Shown here: positions 30,601-36,141 of the stretch, in pieces
Numbering within the stretch: the stretch's first letter is position 1
How the letters are laid out: each line of letters begins with the position of its first letter
DNA from: Theodoxus fluviatilis
Taxonomy: Eukaryota > Mollusca > Gastropoda > Cycloneritida > Neritidae
Direction of reading: 5' to 3'
NCBI GenBank assembly: GCA_034096865.1
Contig: JAWQFJ010028255.1
Span: forward strand, 16,985-80,984
DNA length: 64,000 nucleotides
Made by a program: the position numbers and the translations under genes
The notes under the pieces: model-generated
Told to the model about the DNA's origin: nothing
The model's input: only the letters and a program-made list of their open reading frames with translations
Databases searched by the model: none

Positions 30601-31381
30601 ACATATTTTGAAGTGACCTTGACCCTGAACTATGGAAGATAACTGTTTCAAACTTAATAATTATGTGGGGCACATGTTATACTTTCATCATGAGACACAT
30701 TTGTTCACATATCATCAAGGTCAAGGTCACTTTGACCCTTATGAAATGTGACCAAAATGGGGTAGTGAACCACTAAAAGTGACTATATCTCATGGTAGAA
30801 AGTGCCAATAAGCACCATTGTGCTTCCTATGTCTTGAATTAACAGCTTTGTGTTGCATGACCTTGGATGACCTTGACCTTGGGTCAAGGTCACATGTATT
30901 TTGGTAGGAAAAATGTGTAAAGCATTTCTTTGTGTCTGATGTCATTGGTAGGTTTAGTTGTTTGACCTTGACCTTGAAGGTCACCTGAAGGTCAAGGTCA
31001 TATAAAGGTCAAGGTCAAGCATGTGAGTCGTATGGGCTTTGCTCTTCTTGTATGGTCTTGAACGGCTGGCAGACTACCTAACACTCAACCTTTTGTAGTT
31101 TTGTGTCCAGCACAAATTTTATCCTGCAGAATGTTCACAATGCTTCAGAAAATGTTTCATCTTGCATTGTAAAGTCAATGGTGGCTTACAGACCACTTGA
31201 AGCTCAACTATTTGTGTTTTCTTTCCAGCACAAATTCATCCTGCAGAATGCACAGTATGTCCTGGAACAAGTGATGGCTCAGATTGAAAAGAAATGCAGT
31301 GATGCCAAGATCCGATTCCCAAAGCAGTTGCTGACTGTCAGTGCTGAGTACCGGCGCCTCAAGACTCTGGCCAAGACTTGA
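6959..31381 (+). CDS. EXOC8: Exocyst complex component 8 (EXO84), 15 exons, 5' end missing
   Basis: Subunit of the octameric exocyst, which tethers secretory vesicles to the plasma membrane and, in animals, is a RalA effector through its PH domain. Coding exons: 6959-7108, 8696-8791, 9607-9707, 11144-11286, 12231-12384, 12857-12998, 15642-15794, 19011-19062, 20991-21135, 23750-23930, 24734-24864, 26590-26709, 27764-27869, 28882-29072, 31229-31381. Every intron is GT..AG and the phases join into one 671-residue frame ending in TGA. Residues about 1-115 are the N-terminal coiled-coil/Vps51-like part (motifs [17 protein letters not shown] and [13 protein letters not shown]), 116-235 the PH domain, 260-671 the helical Exo84 C-terminal region ([40 protein letters not shown]). 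The animal protein is about 725 residues, so only the extreme N terminus is absent. As I recall, the human gene has a single coding exon, so this split structure is notable. Family call is firm; exon edges are by eye. Confidence 0.95.
7336..7582. repeat. 44-bp minisatellite, about 5.5 copies (EXOC8 intron 1)
   Basis: Unit tagtcacagcatgtgttgca / aggttgtaactgggtcaagc / atgc. Copies are nearly identical; one carries an extra A. Confidence 0.9.
7690..7850. repeat. Diverged dispersed repeat (also at 22470-22680)
   Basis: Shares ttttgttggat(g/a)gtta, gtgtctc-like and a(t/c)gac(g/a)cca-gg-taaggtt blocks in the same order with 22470-22680 in intron 9. Unclassified. Confidence 0.5.
8108..8243 (+). 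mobile_element. SINE-like family B, copy 1
   Basis: gctgctgggcattggaggct ... cagtagctcagccaagggca ... gctgctgggagcatcaggac aggg. The agtagctcagyca part resembles a tRNA box A. Other copies are at 19093-19212, 23140-23215 (-) and 51783-51895. Confidence 0.6.
8397..8490. repeat. Dispersed repeat pair with 9890-9985
   Basis: tggtggattccca...agcagggaaaatgggacagcacac matches tagtggattccct...ggcagggaagatgagacagcacac at 9923-9970. Unclassified; both are in EXOC8 introns. Confidence 0.5.
8696..8791 (+). CDS. EXOC8: EXOC8 exon 2
   Basis: Acceptor ctttccag to 8695, donor gtgagt at 8792. Continues the coiled coil: [18 protein letters not shown], a signature stretch of animal EXOC8. Phase 1 in, phase 1 out. 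Confidence 0.93.
9066..9335. repeat. Degenerate ~35-bp tandem repeat (EXOC8 intron 2)
   Basis: Seven or so worn copies of a unit containing gtgcaaatttagtacccat and aaatgggtat. More diverged than the other arrays, so older. Confidence 0.6.
9607..9707 (+). CDS. EXOC8: EXOC8 exon 3
   Basis: Acceptor cctttccag to 9606, donor gtgagt at 9708. Encodes a Glu/Lys-rich linker followed by [13 protein letters not shown], the segment immediately before the PH domain (compare LLEKVEGC in vertebrates). The linker is shorter than the Gly/Ala-rich linker of mammals. Confidence 0.92.
10336..10510. repeat. Foldback-type short element, copy 1 (also 23330-23530)
   Basis: Contains GTGATCGCTGTAATCAT near its start and ATGATTACAGTAATCAC near its end, an inverted repeat, with shared interior ggacaaaaaagca / ttattgaaagaactgac. 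The second copy in intron 9 has gtgatcactgtaatcatac and acaagaactgactgac. Confidence 0.5.
10512..10990. repeat. 21/22-bp minisatellite, ~22 copies (EXOC8 intron 3)
   Basis: Unit cagcccctacagctgcttgg g(a). Two sub-types (with and without an extra A) alternate and a variant ctggggctgttatg occurs twice. The array ends 150 bases before exon 4. Confidence 0.92.
11144..11286 (+). CDS. EXOC8: EXOC8 exon 4 (PH domain, first part)
   Basis: Acceptor gtgctgcag to 11143, donor gtgtgt at 11287, which runs straight into a TG microsatellite. Encodes [17 protein letters not shown] and [18 protein letters not shown], beta strands 1-4 of the PH domain. Confidence 0.94.
11287..11835. repeat. TG then CA microsatellites at the exon-4 donor
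   Basis: (TG)n begins in the donor itself (gtgtgtcctc then pure TG) and continues with breaks to 11520; (CA)n occupies 11561-11830. The opposing tracts could pair in the pre-mRNA. The rest of intron 4 (11836-12230) and intron 5 (12385-12856) show nothing recognisable. Confidence 0.9.
12231..12384 (+). CDS. EXOC8: EXOC8 exon 5 (PH domain, middle)
   Basis: Acceptor ctgtgtgcag to 12230, donor gtaatt at 12385. Encodes [16 protein letters not shown] and [20 protein letters not shown], the second half of the PH beta barrel. Confidence 0.94.
12857..12998 (+). CDS. EXOC8: EXOC8 exon 6 (end of PH domain and charged linker)
   Basis: Acceptor ccccaaag to 12856. [14 protein letters not shown] is the C-terminal PH helix; a Lys/Glu/Gln-rich linker follows to MEKN. 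The donor used here is gtgagt at 12999, the first base of a 29-bp minisatellite unit; a second possible donor of the same sequence lies at 13028. Use of 13028 would add 29 bases and shift the frame, so 12999 is preferred because it joins exon 7 in phase. Confidence 0.88.
13036..13881 (-). mobile_element. 5S-rRNA-headed SINE with a LINE-like tail
   Basis: Read on the - strand, 13881-13828 matches the 3' half of eukaryotic 5S rRNA: TCGGGCCcGGTTAGTACTTG, then GATGGGTGACCGCCTGGGAA and CACCGGGTGC. The body then includes a translated stretch [18 protein letters not shown] ([19 protein letters not shown]) typical of the extreme C terminus of LINE polymerases, and the element ends with aataaattactg plus a (TGTGTAC)-type tail at 13036-13065. 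This is the layout of a 5S-derived (SINE3-type) element using a partner LINE's 3' end. G/C-homopolymer runs lie in the middle (13370-13590). Confidence 0.75.
13828..13881 (-). pseudogene. 5S rRNA 3'-half fragment (SINE head)
   Basis: About 54 bases of 5S rRNA, including the internal control region part GGATGGGTGACC, with one clear substitution (GGGCCcGG for GGGCCTGG). The 5' half is absent, so it is not a 5S gene. Confidence 0.8.
14291..15010. other. Rest of EXOC8 intron 6, first part
   Basis: AT-rich single-copy-looking sequence. No exon-like conserved peptide, inverted repeat or tandem array was seen. Confidence 0.5.
15040..15252 (+). mobile_element. SINE-like family A, copy 2, with (CAGT)n tail
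   Basis: Starts tgtgtgggttggggttaaga atagacctactgcatctccc, ends gacaggcagtaaaacctacc and a (CAGT)n tail at 15228-15252. Same architecture as copies at 2310, 40430 and 45540 but a different tetranucleotide tail. Confidence 0.6.
15642..15794 (+). CDS. EXOC8: EXOC8 exon 7
   Basis: Acceptor ccgcattgcag to 15641, donor gtgaaa at 15795. Encodes [19 protein letters not shown], one of the best conserved EXO84 motifs and the start of the C-terminal helical region. Confidence 0.94.
15977..17098. mobile_element. piggyBac-like non-autonomous element 1
   Basis: Flanked by TTAA at 15973-15976 and 17099-17102. Perfect 16-bp terminal inverted repeats CCTTTAGAGCGCCGCT. Subterminal GTCGAC palindromes follow the left end. 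At 16257 (+) an ATG opens a short acidic peptide [20 protein letters not shown], like the acidic N terminus of piggyBac transposases, ending at a stop after about 31 codons. An ~65-bp segment containing cgatgtgt(t/c)gtggtctgtag occurs twice. 1122 bp. Confidence 0.85.
17103..18561. mobile_element. piggyBac-like non-autonomous element 2, abutting element 1
   Basis: Flanked by TTAA at 17099-17102 (shared with element 1) and 18562-18565. Termini CCCATTTC.../...GAAATGGG are inverted. Near the right end are palindromic GATGCGACGTGTACGTCGC and GCAACGTGCACGTCGC motifs. On the - strand an ATG at 18300 starts [20 protein letters not shown], a Ser/Asp/Glu-rich transposase-like N terminus that is soon frameshifted; a related acidic open frame continues at 18191-17946. 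No DDE core. 1459 bp. Confidence 0.8.
18788..18886. repeat. CA microsatellite (EXOC8 intron 7)
   Basis: (CA)n with a short (GC)n insert, ending 125 bases before exon 8. Confidence 0.95.
19011..19062 (+). CDS. EXOC8: EXOC8 exon 8 (52-bp small exon)
   Basis: Acceptor ctttttcag to 19010, donor gttagt at 19063. Encodes [16 protein letters not shown], matching the human stretch NHYLEDKPSPPPVKEL. It lies after a 3.2 kb intron that contains two piggyBac-like elements. Confidence 0.88.
19093..19212 (+). mobile_element. SINE-like family B, copy 2
   Basis: ctggctgctgggctttcggg gcctgctccagtagctcagt caggg ... gaggctgctggg ... catcaggacagggtcaga. Best preserved copy with 51783-51895. Confidence 0.65.
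19310..19695 (+). mobile_element. tRNA-headed SINE (Leu/Ser-type head)
   Basis: Starts ggctctgtggctgagaggtc agtgtgctg, like the 5' part of a class II tRNA with box A. It contains gttgtttgactcgcattgt ... ccacccaggagtaaaactgggtgcctg, a central block widely seen in invertebrate SINEs, and ends in tttacctttacctttt. Exact superfamily not assigned. Confidence 0.55.
19837..20463. mobile_element. TA-flanked MITE with ~30-bp terminal inverted repeats
   Basis: Left end tgtgaccagccacaacaaaa ccagtgctaag and right end cttagcactggttttgtcgt ggctggtcaca are inverted with one mismatch; TA is duplicated at 19835-19836 and 20464-20465. 627 bp, no transposase. The TA duplication suggests Tc1/mariner mobilisation. 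Confidence 0.8.
20623..20909. repeat. CA microsatellite (EXOC8 intron 8)
   Basis: Two nearly pure (CA)n blocks separated by an imperfect segment with cagacac variants; ends 80 bases before exon 9. Confidence 0.95.
20991..21135 (+). CDS. EXOC8: EXOC8 exon 9
   Basis: Acceptor ccgtgttgcag to 20990, donor gtaggg at 21136. Encodes [18 protein letters not shown] and [20 protein letters not shown], near-identical to the animal family. A 40-bp minisatellite starts about 45 bases after the donor. Confidence 0.95.
21176..22395. repeat. 40-bp minisatellite, about 30 copies (EXOC8 intron 9)
   Basis: Unit gtgggccaagcctgttgtag catacgctgcaaggtggag(a/c). Copies are almost identical. The first five and last two units end gagagtggg, all others gagcgtggg, and one unit has atacactgc. 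Because 3 x 40 is divisible by 3, long open frames of about 400-480 codons appear on the - strand; they are artefacts of the repeat. Confidence 0.97.
22396..23749. other. Rest of EXOC8 intron 9
   Basis: Contains the 22470-22680 diverged repeat, a purine-rich block (22795-22890), a reversed SINE-B fragment (23140-23215), the foldback-type element at 23330-23530 and no exon-like sequence. Confidence 0.55.
23140..23215 (-). mobile_element. SINE-like family B, copy 3 (reversed fragment)
   Basis: tcctggctgagctactggag taggccctcaaagcccagca is the reverse complement of the family B core. Confidence 0.55.
23750..23930 (+). CDS. EXOC8: EXOC8 exon 10
   Basis: Acceptor tgctctgcag to 23749, donor gtcagt at 23931. 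Encodes [22 protein letters not shown] and [13 protein letters not shown], followed by GCYS. Leaves with one base of the Ala codon completed in exon 11. Confidence 0.95.
23931..24400. other. Intron 10 of EXOC8 before the acceptor array
   Basis: AT-rich sequence with no recognisable element; an open frame on the + strand begins at 24214 and continues through the acceptor array into exon 11. Confidence 0.5.
24404..24754 (+). repeat. EXOC8: 69-bp tandem duplication of the exon-11 splice acceptor
   Basis: Each unit carries cagcttccagtgtacactca, taatgtttgttgtc(t/a)ttgt, the acceptor cctgcag and the first ~21 exonic bases ccttcgtggtgtgggccaag. Acceptor-like junctions are at 24452, 24521, 24590, 24659 and 24734 (the last is the conserved exon start). 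Spacings are 69, 69, 69 and 75, all multiples of 3, and no stop codon interrupts the frame from 24214 on. Copy 4 has tccgtgg (Ser for Phe) and the last unit has a 6-bp insertion. Confidence 0.93.
24734..24864 (+). CDS. EXOC8: EXOC8 exon 11
   Basis: Acceptor attgtcctgcag to 24733, donor gtaggc at 24865. Encodes [20 protein letters not shown] and [18 protein letters not shown]. The first 21 bases and the acceptor are repeated four times upstream (see the 69-bp array), so this downstream-most copy is chosen because only it continues into the conserved [13 protein letters not shown] sequence without an insertion. Confidence 0.93.
24955..24998. repeat. Short CA tract
   Basis: Imperfect (CA)n about 90 bases after the exon-11 donor. 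The rest of 24999-25250 has a (GAT)-rich stretch and nothing else. Confidence 0.8.
25255..26575. repeat. 1.3 kb CATC tetranucleotide array next to the exon-12 acceptor
   Basis: (CATC)n with CACC, CATT and CATG variants; the + strand lies C-rich and pyrimidine-biased right up to ccatccactttcctgtgttg cag of exon 12. Long Pro/His/Ser/Ile open frames result from the repeat. Confidence 0.97.
26590..26709 (+). CDS. EXOC8: EXOC8 exon 12
   Basis: Acceptor ctgtgttgcag to 26589, donor gtgagt at 26710; exactly 40 codons. Encodes [16 protein letters not shown] and [15 protein letters not shown]. The 1.3 kb CATC array ends about 15 bases upstream of the acceptor. Confidence 0.93.
26710..27110. repeat. 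Degenerate CA/TG-rich block (EXOC8 intron 12)
   Basis: acacatgca-type imperfect repeats directly after the exon-12 donor, ending in (CA)n at 27073-27106. Confidence 0.85.
27205..27685. repeat. CT tract and (GAT)n trinucleotide repeat (EXOC8 intron 12)
   Basis: (CT)n at 27205-27233 and about 25 GAT units at 27611-27685, 80 bases before exon 13. 27236-27610 has no recognisable feature. Confidence 0.9.
27764..27869 (+). CDS. EXOC8: EXOC8 exon 13
   Basis: Acceptor tgtcttacag to 27763, donor gtaggt at 27870. Encodes [19 protein letters not shown] and the following helix, matching EEMWRRMNLMTPEALGKL of vertebrates. Confidence 0.92.
27990..28335 (-). pseudogene. Non-LTR retrotransposon C-terminal fragment
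   Basis: On the - strand 28333-28195 reads [20 protein letters not shown] then [12 protein letters not shown], the tail found after the RT domain in many animal LINEs (LLYGEL..G.R..GRP..RYKD). A stop and frameshift follow, after which 28190-28040 reads [19 protein letters not shown], the next piece of the same tail. Dead 5'-truncated copy in EXOC8 intron 13. Confidence 0.75.
28336..28881. other. Rest of EXOC8 intron 13
   Basis: Nothing recognisable. Confidence 0.5.
28882..29072 (+). CDS. EXOC8: EXOC8 exon 14
   Basis: Acceptor tgtgtttgcag to 28881, donor gtcagt at 29073. Encodes [19 protein letters not shown] and the helices up to [10 protein letters not shown]. The 37-bp minisatellite starts 80 bases after its donor. 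Confidence 0.92.
29153..29870. repeat. 37-bp minisatellite, about 19-20 copies (EXOC8 intron 14)
   Basis: Unit ggaaacgttgcaagggccac ccatgaggctatgcaga. A few copies have gaaacatt or a 3-bp ttg insertion (29716). Begins 80 bases after the exon-14 donor. Confidence 0.97.
30207..31051 (+). mobile_element. Half-site element, copy 2 (EXOC8 intron 14)
   Basis: Near-identical to copy 1 in the same orientation, with a shorter (CCGT)n tract. Contains the same series of AGGTCAAGGTCA motifs. Ends 178 bases before exon 15. Confidence 0.88.
31086..31160 (+). pseudogene. Degenerate upstream copy of the last EXOC8 acceptor and exon start
   Basis: ttgtgtccag|cacaaatttt atcctgcagaatgttcacaa resembles tctttccag|cacaaattcatcctgcagaa at 31220-31248, and the flanking actcaacctttgta / gctcaactatttgt also match. 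Apparent tandem duplication of about 118 bases, now decayed; translating it quickly gives altered sequence. Confidence 0.65.
31229..31381 (+). CDS. EXOC8: EXOC8 exon 15 (last exon, stop TGA)
   Basis: Acceptor tctttccag to 31228. Encodes [18 protein letters not shown] and ends LKTLAKT with TGA at 31379-31381. A degenerate copy of the acceptor and first bases lies 118 bases upstream, at about 31086-31145. Confidence 0.93.
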   Translation, partial: HKFILQNAQYVLEQVMAQIEKKCSDAKIRFPKQLLTVSAEYRRLKTLAKT

Positions 31382-33161
31382 ATTCACCCGTCATCTTCTG
31401 CTTATGCAAGATGCTGTACCCAGTAGATGCCGAGATGCAACTGAAGAGGGGATTCACAGTTGTGTCATCAGCTGCAGCCTGTGGCTGTGGAAGTGTGAGG
31501 GTGGACAGTTGGTCTGACAAGACAGCAACTATCAAGGGAACAGGTAGTGGTGCTGATGATACCTCTGTCTGTCCAGGCAATGAAGGCTGAGAACTGGAGC
31601 AAAGAAGTCGCAGATGGAATCTTTTTTGAGGATGGTTAAATAGATATTCAAATAGATACAGCTAGGTTAGTCAACAACTGGAGTCTTTGCTGGGACAACA
31701 GAGCTGGTGCATCCGACATGTTTGTCATCAAGTGGAGCATCATGGCACATCATCCGTAGCTGTGGACCTTGGATGTGATGAATCAAAGAAGACAGAAAAA
31801 TGACTGCTTCACCAGAAACCGTTCTCAGTTGCACCTGTGAAGCCTCTGAGCCTCTTCCCTCAATGGCATCTAGCAGCTGATGTGGGTGCAGGGTTGCTGC
31901 CAGAAGTCAGCAGCTGAAAGTAGCATTGGCTATACAGCCCTAGCACTGGAGAGACTGGTCTGTGTGAAGATTGATGGGAAGCGTGTTCCTTGTTGCCAAT
32001 ATGCTGTGATCTGATTGTTGCGATGGCAGTTCTCTTCACATAGGTCACACGATCTAATCAAGCCCCTGAATGCATCAGAACACCACCCATTTTGTGTCAC
32101 GCAGGGTGCAGTCATATAGATGCTCAGCTTGACAGCAACTGCAGTCTCTCTGTGTGTGTGCGTGTGTGTGCATGCATATGTGTGTGTGTGCAATATGTGT
32201 TTCCCTTATGCATCAGTTTTGTATAGCTGGCTTACTCTGACTAGTCCGTCTGCAATAGGCTTGACTACCATGCATTATTGATATCCACATCTTACTGTGC
32301 GCAGGAGTTTCTTGTTGTTGTTGACTGTGATCTATATGAAGAGGGCTTCTATCTGCCATTTGTTATTAACTGGATGCTGTGCCGACTTGCTGCCAGTGTG
32401 CTTCAGCTGAGGCATGCCGACATGAATGTGCTCTATAATTCACCTTTGAAAAGAGGGAGCGTTGGTTTCCTGTGTGGTGTTGCGCTATTCTGCGTCTCCA
32501 AGGAGGGAGGATTCACATTACTGTCACTGGGTTTTATCAATATATTGCTCACAATGAGCCTATGGTGTCAGGAGAGATGTTTTAAGTAACGTTGCAATGC
32601 TTTAGGATCACGTCTGTGGAAGCTAATTGTTTGAAAGTTGCAGCGTCTGCTTTCAGTTTTTCTTCCTGTGTTCCATTTATCCCTCTTGGCTAGGCAAACA
32701 TTTTGGCTACATGAGTATTCATGAACTACCTAAGCAGTGATATCATTTGCTTTGCTGGATTTGCCTTAAATGTGTGTGCACACTGCCTGTTGGATATTTT
32801 CATCATTCTCCCGACAACTGTCAGTAGCATTTGATGTTTGGACTGGTTCTTAGGATCCATTGTGCTATTTTGATTCTTCCCCACTGAACCGTGTGGAGTT
32901 CTGATTTCTACTGCAATAGCTGTGTCCCCATCACTAGTAGTGTTGTAGTAACCCTACCACCTTATCTGCTAATATTACTAAACCAACCTGTATGACCACA
33001 GTAAGAATTACTGCTGCATCAGCTCGTCCAAACACAAAAGCATCTCCAATAAGCACCAATTCCGCCATTAATGTTGTTCAACTGTCTCCAGCAAAAATCT
33101 GGACACATTTACACGTGCTGACTGCTTTCCAGAGCCCAGCACTCAGCAGTGGAATTCCTGT
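31382..33161 (+). other. Sequence after the EXOC8 stop (probable 3' UTR and intergenic)
   Basis: No clear AATAAA was found on + up to 33161. Contains a short TG/CA-rich stretch at 32152-32190 and an open frame at 32278-32589 (103 codons, +) without recognisable similarity. Confidence 0.5.
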
Positions 33162-36141
33162 CTGGGTTTCTCGTAGGGACAGAAGAGCTGGAGACATAAG
33201 TTCCTGTTAGGTTTTCTTGTAGGGACAGATGAGCTGGAGACATAAGTTCCTGCTAGGTTTTCTCTTAGGGACAGAAGAGCTGGAGACATAAGTTCCTGCT
33301 AGGTTTTCTCTTAGGGACAGAAGAGCTGGAGACATAAATTTCTGTTAGGGTTTCTCGTAGGGACAGAAGAGCTGGAGACATGAATCCCTGCTAGGGTTTC
33401 TTGTAGGGACAGAAGAGCTGTAGACATAAATTCCTGTTAGGGTTTCTCGTAGGGACAGAAGAGCTGTAGACATAAATTCCTGTTAGGGTTTCTCGTAGGG
33501 ACAGAAGAGCTGGAGACATAAGTTTCTGTTAGGGTTTCTCGTAGGGACAGAAGAGCTGGAGACATGAATCCCTGCTAGGGTTTCTTGTAGGGACAGAAGA
33601 GCTGGAGACATGAATTCCTGCTAGGTTTTCTCTTAGGGACAGAAGAGCTGGAGACATACGTTCCTGCTAGGCTTTCTTGTAGGGACAGAAGAGCTGGAGA
33701 CATAAGTTCCTGCTAGGGTTTCTCTTAGGGACAGAAGAGCTGGAGACATAAATTCCTGCTAGGCTTTCTTGTAGGGACAGAAGAGCTGGAGACATAAGTT
33801 CCTGCTAGGCTTTCTCTTAGGGACAGAAGAGCTGGAGACATAAATTCCTGCTAGGCTTTCTCTTAGGGACAGAAGAGCTGGAGACATAAGTTCCTGCTAG
33901 GGTTTCTCTTAGGGACAGAAGAGCTGGAGACATAAATTCCTGCTAGGCTTTCTCTTAGGGACAGAAGAGCTGGAGACATAAGTTCCTGCTAGGCTTTCTT
34001 GTAGGGACAGAAGAGCTGGAGACATAAGTTCCTGCTAGGCTTTCTCGTAGGGACAGAAGAGCTGGAGACATACGTTTCTGTTAGGGTTTCTTGTAGGGAC
34101 AGAAGAGCTGGAGACATACATTTCTGTTAGGGTTTCTTGTAGGGACAGAAGAGCTGGAGACATAAATTCCTGCTAGGCTTTCTCTTAGGGACAGAAGAGC
34201 TGGAGACATAAATTCCTGCTAGGCTTTCTCTTAGGGACAGAAGAGCTGGAGACATAAATTCCTGCTAGGCTTTCTCTTAGGGACAGAAGAGCTGGAGACA
34301 TACGTTCCTGCTAGGCTTTCTTGTAGGGACAGAAGAGCTGGAGACATATAATTCCTGTTAGGGTTTCTCGTAGGGACAGAAGAGCTGGAGACATATAATT
34401 CCTGTTAGGGTTTCTCGTAGGGACAGAAGAGCTGGAGACATACATTTCTGTTAGGGTTTCTTGTAGGGACAGAAGAGCTGGAGACATAAATTTCTGTTAG
34501 GGTTTCTTGTAGGGACAGAAGAGCTGGAGACATAAGTTCCTGCTAGGCTTTCTTGTAGGGACAGAAGAGCTGGAGACATAAGTTCCTGCTAGAACTTTCT
34601 TGTAGGGACAGAAGAGCTGGAGACATAAGTTCCTGCTAGGCTTTCTTGTAGGGACAGAAGAGCTGGAGACATAAATTCCTGCTAGGCTTTCTCTTAGGGA
34701 CAGAAGAGCTGGAGACATAAGTTCCTGCTAGGCTTTCTCTTAGGGACAGAAGAGCTGGAGACATAAGTTCCTGCTAGGCTTTCTCTTAGGGACAGAAGAG
34801 CTGGAGACATAAGTTCCTGCTAGGCTTTCTCTTAGGGACAGAAGAGCTGGAGACATAAATTCCTGCTAGGCTTTCTCTTAGGGACAGAAGAGCTGGAGAC
34901 ATAAGTTCCTGCTAGGCTTTCTTGTAGGGACAGAAGAGCTGGAGACATAAGTTCCTGCTAGGGTTTCTCTTAGGGACAGAAGAGCTGGAGACATAAATTC
35001 CTGCTAGGCTTTCTCTTAGGGACAGAAGAGCTGGAGACATACGTTCCTGCTAGGCTTTCTTGTAGGGACAGAAGAGCTGGAGACATATAATTCCTGTTAG
35101 GGTTTCTTGTAGGGACAGAAGAGCTGGAGACATAAATTCCTGCTAGGCTTTCTCTTAGGGACAGAAGAGCTGGAGACATAAATTCCTGCTAGGCTTTCTC
35201 TTAGGGACAGAAGAGCTGGAGACAAGTTCCTGCTAGGCTTTCTCTTAGGGACAGAAGAGCTGGAGACATAAATTCCTGCTAGGCTTTCTCGTAGGGACAG
35301 AAGAGCTGGAGACATACATTTCTGTTAGGGTTTCTCGTAGGGACAGAAGAGCTGGAGACATACGTTCCTGCTAGGCTTTCTCTTAGGGACAGAAGAGCTG
35401 GAGACATATAATTCCTGTTAGGGTTTCTCGTAGGGACAGAAGAGCTGGAGACATAAATTTCTGTTAGGGTTTCTTGTAGGGACAGAAGAGCTGGAGACAT
35501 AAATTTCTGTTAGGGTTTCTCTTAGGGACAGAAGAGCTGGAGACATAAATTCCTGTTAGGGTTTCTCGTAGGGACAGAAGAGCTGGAGACATAAATTTCT
35601 GTTAGGGTTTCTTGTAGGGACAGAAGAGCTGGAGACATAAGTTCCTGCTAGGCTTTCTTGTAGGGACAGAAGAGCTGGAGACATAAATTTCTGTTAGGGT
35701 TTCTTGTAGGGACAGAAGAGCTGGAGACATAAGTTCCTGCTAGGCTTTCTTGTAGGGACAGAAGAGCTGGAGACATACATTTCTGTTAGGGTTTCTTGTA
35801 GGGACAGAAGCGCTGGAGACATAAGTTCCTGCTAGGCTTTCTTGTAGGGACAGAAGAGCTGGAGACATAAATTTCTGTTAGGGTTTCTTGTAGGGACAGA
35901 AGAGCTGGAGACATAAGTTCCTACTAGGCTTTCTTGTAGGGACAGAAGAGCTGGAGACATATAATTCCTGTTAGGGTTTCTCGTAGGGACAGAAGAGCTG
36001 GAGACATAANNNNNNNTCCTGTTAGGGTTTCTCGTAGGGACAGAAGAGCTGGAGACATGAATCCCTGCTAGGGTTTCTTGTAGGGACAGAAGAGCTGGAG
36101 ACATGAATCCCCGCTAGGTTTTCTCTTAGGGACAGAAGAGT
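33162..36141. repeat. 46-bp minisatellite, about 64 copies, after EXOC8
   Basis: Unit tagggacagaagagctggag acata(a/c)(g/a)ttcctgct aggctttctct. Variants mix in blocks: taaattcctgctaggctttc tct, taagttcctgctaggctttc ttg, and tataattcctgttagggttt ctcg. About 3 kb, making it the longest tandem array in the window. Confidence 0.96.
36010..36016. other. Assembly gap (7 N)
   Basis: Seven undetermined bases inside the 46-bp array, a sign that the array length is not reliably assembled. Confidence 1.
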
